Below, piece after piece: positions 62,411 through 64,000 of a DNA stretch of 64,000 bases (its first letter is position 1; each line of letters starts with the position of its first letter). The DNA is from Palleronia sediminis. Its GTDB lineage: Bacteria > Pseudomonadota > Alphaproteobacteria > Rhodobacterales > Rhodobacteraceae. The DNA lies in contig NZ_SNAA01000012.1 in NCBI RefSeq assembly GCF_004358695.1, positions 1-64,000 of the forward strand, read 5' to 3'. A program made the translations under genes and the position numbers. Under the pieces are notes generated by a model. That model did no database searches. It was given only the letters and a program-made list of their open reading frames with translations, and was not told the origin of the DNA.

Positions 62411-62425
62411 CGGTTTAGTAAACCG
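62411..62425. promoter_or_regulatory. LacI-type operator of the dpp-like divergent locus
   Basis: CGGTTTAGTAAACCG is a perfect palindrome (7-bp arms around one G) in the divergent gap between the ATPase and permease transcripts. A similar element (12 of 15 bases) lies before the LacI gene at 35445-35459. No LacI gene is adjacent here, so a regulator in trans is implied. Confidence 0.65.
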
Positions 62426-62445
62426 GTTTCGTTTCACGAGGGCGC

Positions 62446-63414
62446 ATGTTCTGCGCATGGGGGGGTAACTTGGCGCGTCAGCTTGTCGGACGACTGGTCA
62501 GTCTGATCCCGATCCTGTTCGGGGTGTCGGTCGTCGTGTTCCTGCTCGTGCGGCTGATACCCGGCGACCCGGTCGTGGCGCTTCTGGGGATGGAGGCGAC
62601 GCCCGAGGCCGTCGCGGCGCTCAGGGCGCGCTATGCGCTCGATGACCCCTGGGCGGTCCAGTACCTCGCTTGGATGAAGAACCTGCTGACCGGCGATTTC
62701 GGCCGCTCGGTGCAAAGCGGCCGCGAGGTTCTGCCCCTGTTGATGGGGGCCTTGCTGCCGACGCTGTGGCTGGCGCTGGCGGCCACGCTGGTCTCGCTGC
62801 TCATCGCCATTCCGACGGGCGTCATCGCGGCCACGCGCCGCGACACCGCCGCCGACGCCTTCGCGTCGCTGCTGTCGCTGTTCGGGCTGTCGATGCCGAG
62901 CTTCTGGATCGGCGTGCTGCTGATCCTGCTGTTCTCGATCCACCTGCCGCTCTTGCCGGCCTCGGGCTATGTCGCCCCCGGCGAGGATCTGGGCCGCTTT
63001 CTCACCCATCTCGTACTGCCTGCGATCACGCTGGGCACCGCGCTGGCCGCGGCGATCATGCGCATGACGCGCTCGACCATGCTCGAGGTGTTGCAGGCCG
63101 ATTACGTCCGCACGGCCCGCGCCAAGGGGCTGCCGCATCGCACCGTGATCTGGAAACACGCCTATCGCAACGCCCAGATCCCGATCATCACGCTGATCGG
63201 CATCCAGTTCGGGCAGGTGCTGGGCGGCGTCGTCATCACCGAGACGATCTTTTCCTGGCCGGGCATCGGCAAACTGACGGTCGATGCGATCTTTGCCCGC
63301 GACTATCCCGTGGTGCAGGGGGCGGTTCTGCTGACCGCGGGGCTGTTCGTGTTCATCAACCTCGTGACCGATATCGTCTATACCATCGTCGACCCGAGGC
63401 TGCGCCTGTCATGA
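62446..63414 (+). CDS. ABC transporter permease, DppB/OppB type
   Basis: 322 residues from ATG 62446, or 314 from TTG 62470 (G-run at 62459-62465), which better matches family N-termini (LARQLVGRLVSLIPILFGVSVVVFLLVRLIPGDP). About six membrane segments; the EAA loop is YVRTARAKGLPHRTVIWKHAYRNAQIPIIT; the end is TIVDPRLRLS. First permease of the distal importer, divergent from its ATPase genes, with an operator between. The stop overlaps the next start by 4 bp. Confidence 0.91.
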   Translation: MFCAWGGNLARQLVGRLVSLIPILFGVSVVVFLLVRLIPGDPVVALLGMEATPEAVAALRARYALDDPWAVQYLAWMKNLLTGDFGRSVQSGREVLPLLMGALLPTLWLALAATLVSLLIAIPTGVIAATRRDTAADAFASLLSLFGLSMPSFWIGVLLILLFSIHLPLLPASGYVAPGEDLGRFLTHLVLPAITLGTALAAAIMRMTRSTMLEVLQADYVRTARAKGLPHRTVIWKHAYRNAQIPIITLIGIQFGQVLGGVVITETIFSWPGIGKLTVDAIFARDYPVVQGAVLLTAGLFVFINLVTDIVYTIVDPRLRLS

Positions 63415-64000
63415 GCGCCGCGGCCTCCGCCCCCGCCTCGGCGCGTCTGCCGCGCCTCTTGTCCAGCCCCCGCGCGCTGCTGGGCGGCGGGCTGGTCGCA
63501 TTGGCGATCCTCGCCGCGATCCTTGCGCCGGTCCTGACGCCCTACGGGCCGAACGACACCGATTTCCTCGCCATCCTCCAGCCGCCGAGCCTTGCCCATC
63601 CCTTCGGCACCGACGATCTGGGGCGCGATATCCTGACCCGCGTGATCTACGGCGCGCGCGTTTCCCTGGTCGTCGGGCTGGTCAGCGTGCTGGCCTCGCT
63701 GGTCGTGGGCGGCATCATCGGCAGCATCGCGGGCTACGTGTCGGGCTGGACCGACACGATCATCATGCGGCTGATGGACGTGATCTTTGCCTTTCCGGGG
63801 GTGCTGCTGGCGCTGGCCATCACCGCCGTTCTGGGGCCGAGCCTCGGCAACGCGATCCTCGCCATCGCGGTCGTGAACCTGCCCGTGTTCGCCCGTATCG
63901 CGCGGGCGCAGACGATGGTGGTGCGCTCGCTCGATTTCGTCGAGGCCAAGCGCGCGCTGGGCTTCGGCCCGGTCAATATCCTCGCCCGTTCCATCCTGCC
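63411..64000 (+). CDS. ABC transporter permease, DppC/OppC type (partial, runs off the window)
   Basis: The first 196 residues from ATG 63411 are present; the gene continues past the end of the window. N-terminal membrane helix LLGGGLVALAILAAILAPVLTPYG, the OppC_N mark HPFGTDDLGRDILTRVIYGARVSLVVG, then VIFAFPGVLLALAITAVLG and the start of the EAA loop (FVEAKRALGFGPVNILARSILP). It partners the DppB-type subunit just upstream. Confidence 0.9.
   Translation, partial: MSAAASAPASARLPRLLSSPRALLGGGLVALAILAAILAPVLTPYGPNDTDFLAILQPPSLAHPFGTDDLGRDILTRVIYGARVSLVVGLVSVLASLVVGGIIGSIAGYVSGWTDTIIMRLMDVIFAFPGVLLALAITAVLGPSLGNAILAIAVVNLPVFARIARAQTMVVRSLDFVEAKRALGFGPVNILARSIL

Noticed and set aside
62386-62458. 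Earlier starts for the DppD-type ATPase (ATG 62386 or 62458)
   Set aside because: They would lie at or upstream of the predicted promoter and operator and would add residues unlike the family.
1-64000. tRNA/rRNA genes, CRISPR arrays, insertion sequences or prophage genes
   Set aside because: None seen. Non-coding gaps are under about 210 bases and none shows cloverleaf, spacer-repeat or transposase features.

Overview
The window is high-GC alphaproteobacterial DNA, most likely from a member of the Rhodobacterales (Roseobacter or Paracoccus-like). The basis is the gene content: the redox pair regB/regA, a norCBQD operon behind an NnrR-type palindrome, torTSR/torA, the addB-addA block with murU-amgK-tsaE, hslV, and many SBP/permease/ATPase import operons. 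It is densely packed. Most intra-operon junctions are 4-bp ATGA overlaps, and no stretch longer than 300 bases lacks a gene. I see no rRNA, tRNA, CRISPR array or insertion sequence.

Layout. (1) 0.1-9.3 kb: a peptide or modified-sugar utilisation island. A ROK repressor and an M81 metallopeptidase face a rightward operon of solute-binding protein (frameshifted in this sequence), two Dpp/Opp-type permeases, ROK kinase, Gfo/Idh/MocA oxidoreductase and M20 peptidase. No ATPase is present here. (2) 9.3-13.4 kb: an RND efflux pump and its adaptor. (3) 13.5-18.5 kb: norCBQD plus two small membrane proteins, for nitric oxide respiration. (4) 18.6-28.1 kb: the TMAO respiration block torT / torS / torR / torA - moeA - DUF2478 - CMD-like protein. 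TorA carries a C-terminal c-type haem motif, and no torC or torD is seen. (5) 28.1-34.4 kb: a LacI regulator and a Fe3+/sugar-phosphate-type ABC importer ending in an inositol-monophosphatase-family phosphatase. (6) 34.4-41.8 kb: a carbohydrate catabolic island of PfkB kinase, LacI regulator, ribose-type ABC importer, BtpA/SgcQ protein, TenA-like protein and phosphotriesterase-like hydrolase. Its substrate is unknown. (7) 41.9-43.8 kb: an orphan secreted protein of unknown family. (8) 43.9-57.1 kb: housekeeping genes hslV, trxA, addAB, murU, amgK, tsaE, a PAS protein, regB and regA. (9) 57.1-60.2 kb: small membrane protein, LysR regulator, a 58-residue gene, PA2169-like protein and a second ribokinase-family gene. 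(10) 60.2-64 kb: a second Dpp/Opp operon pair, two ATPases leftward and two permeases rightward, the last cut by the window edge.

Regulation visible in the sequence: an NnrR-type palindrome before norC; a perfect 18-bp palindrome before the 29.2-kb importer; a LysR T-N11-A palindrome at 58.37 kb; 10-bp-spaced direct repeats before torA; and closely similar LacI-type operators at 35.45 kb and 62.41 kb. The last pair suggests that one regulator controls both the sugar island and the distal dpp-like locus. The most unusual items are the TorA-cytochrome fusion, the BtpA-TenA-phosphotriesterase catabolic island with a cysteine-less TenA, and the shared operator.
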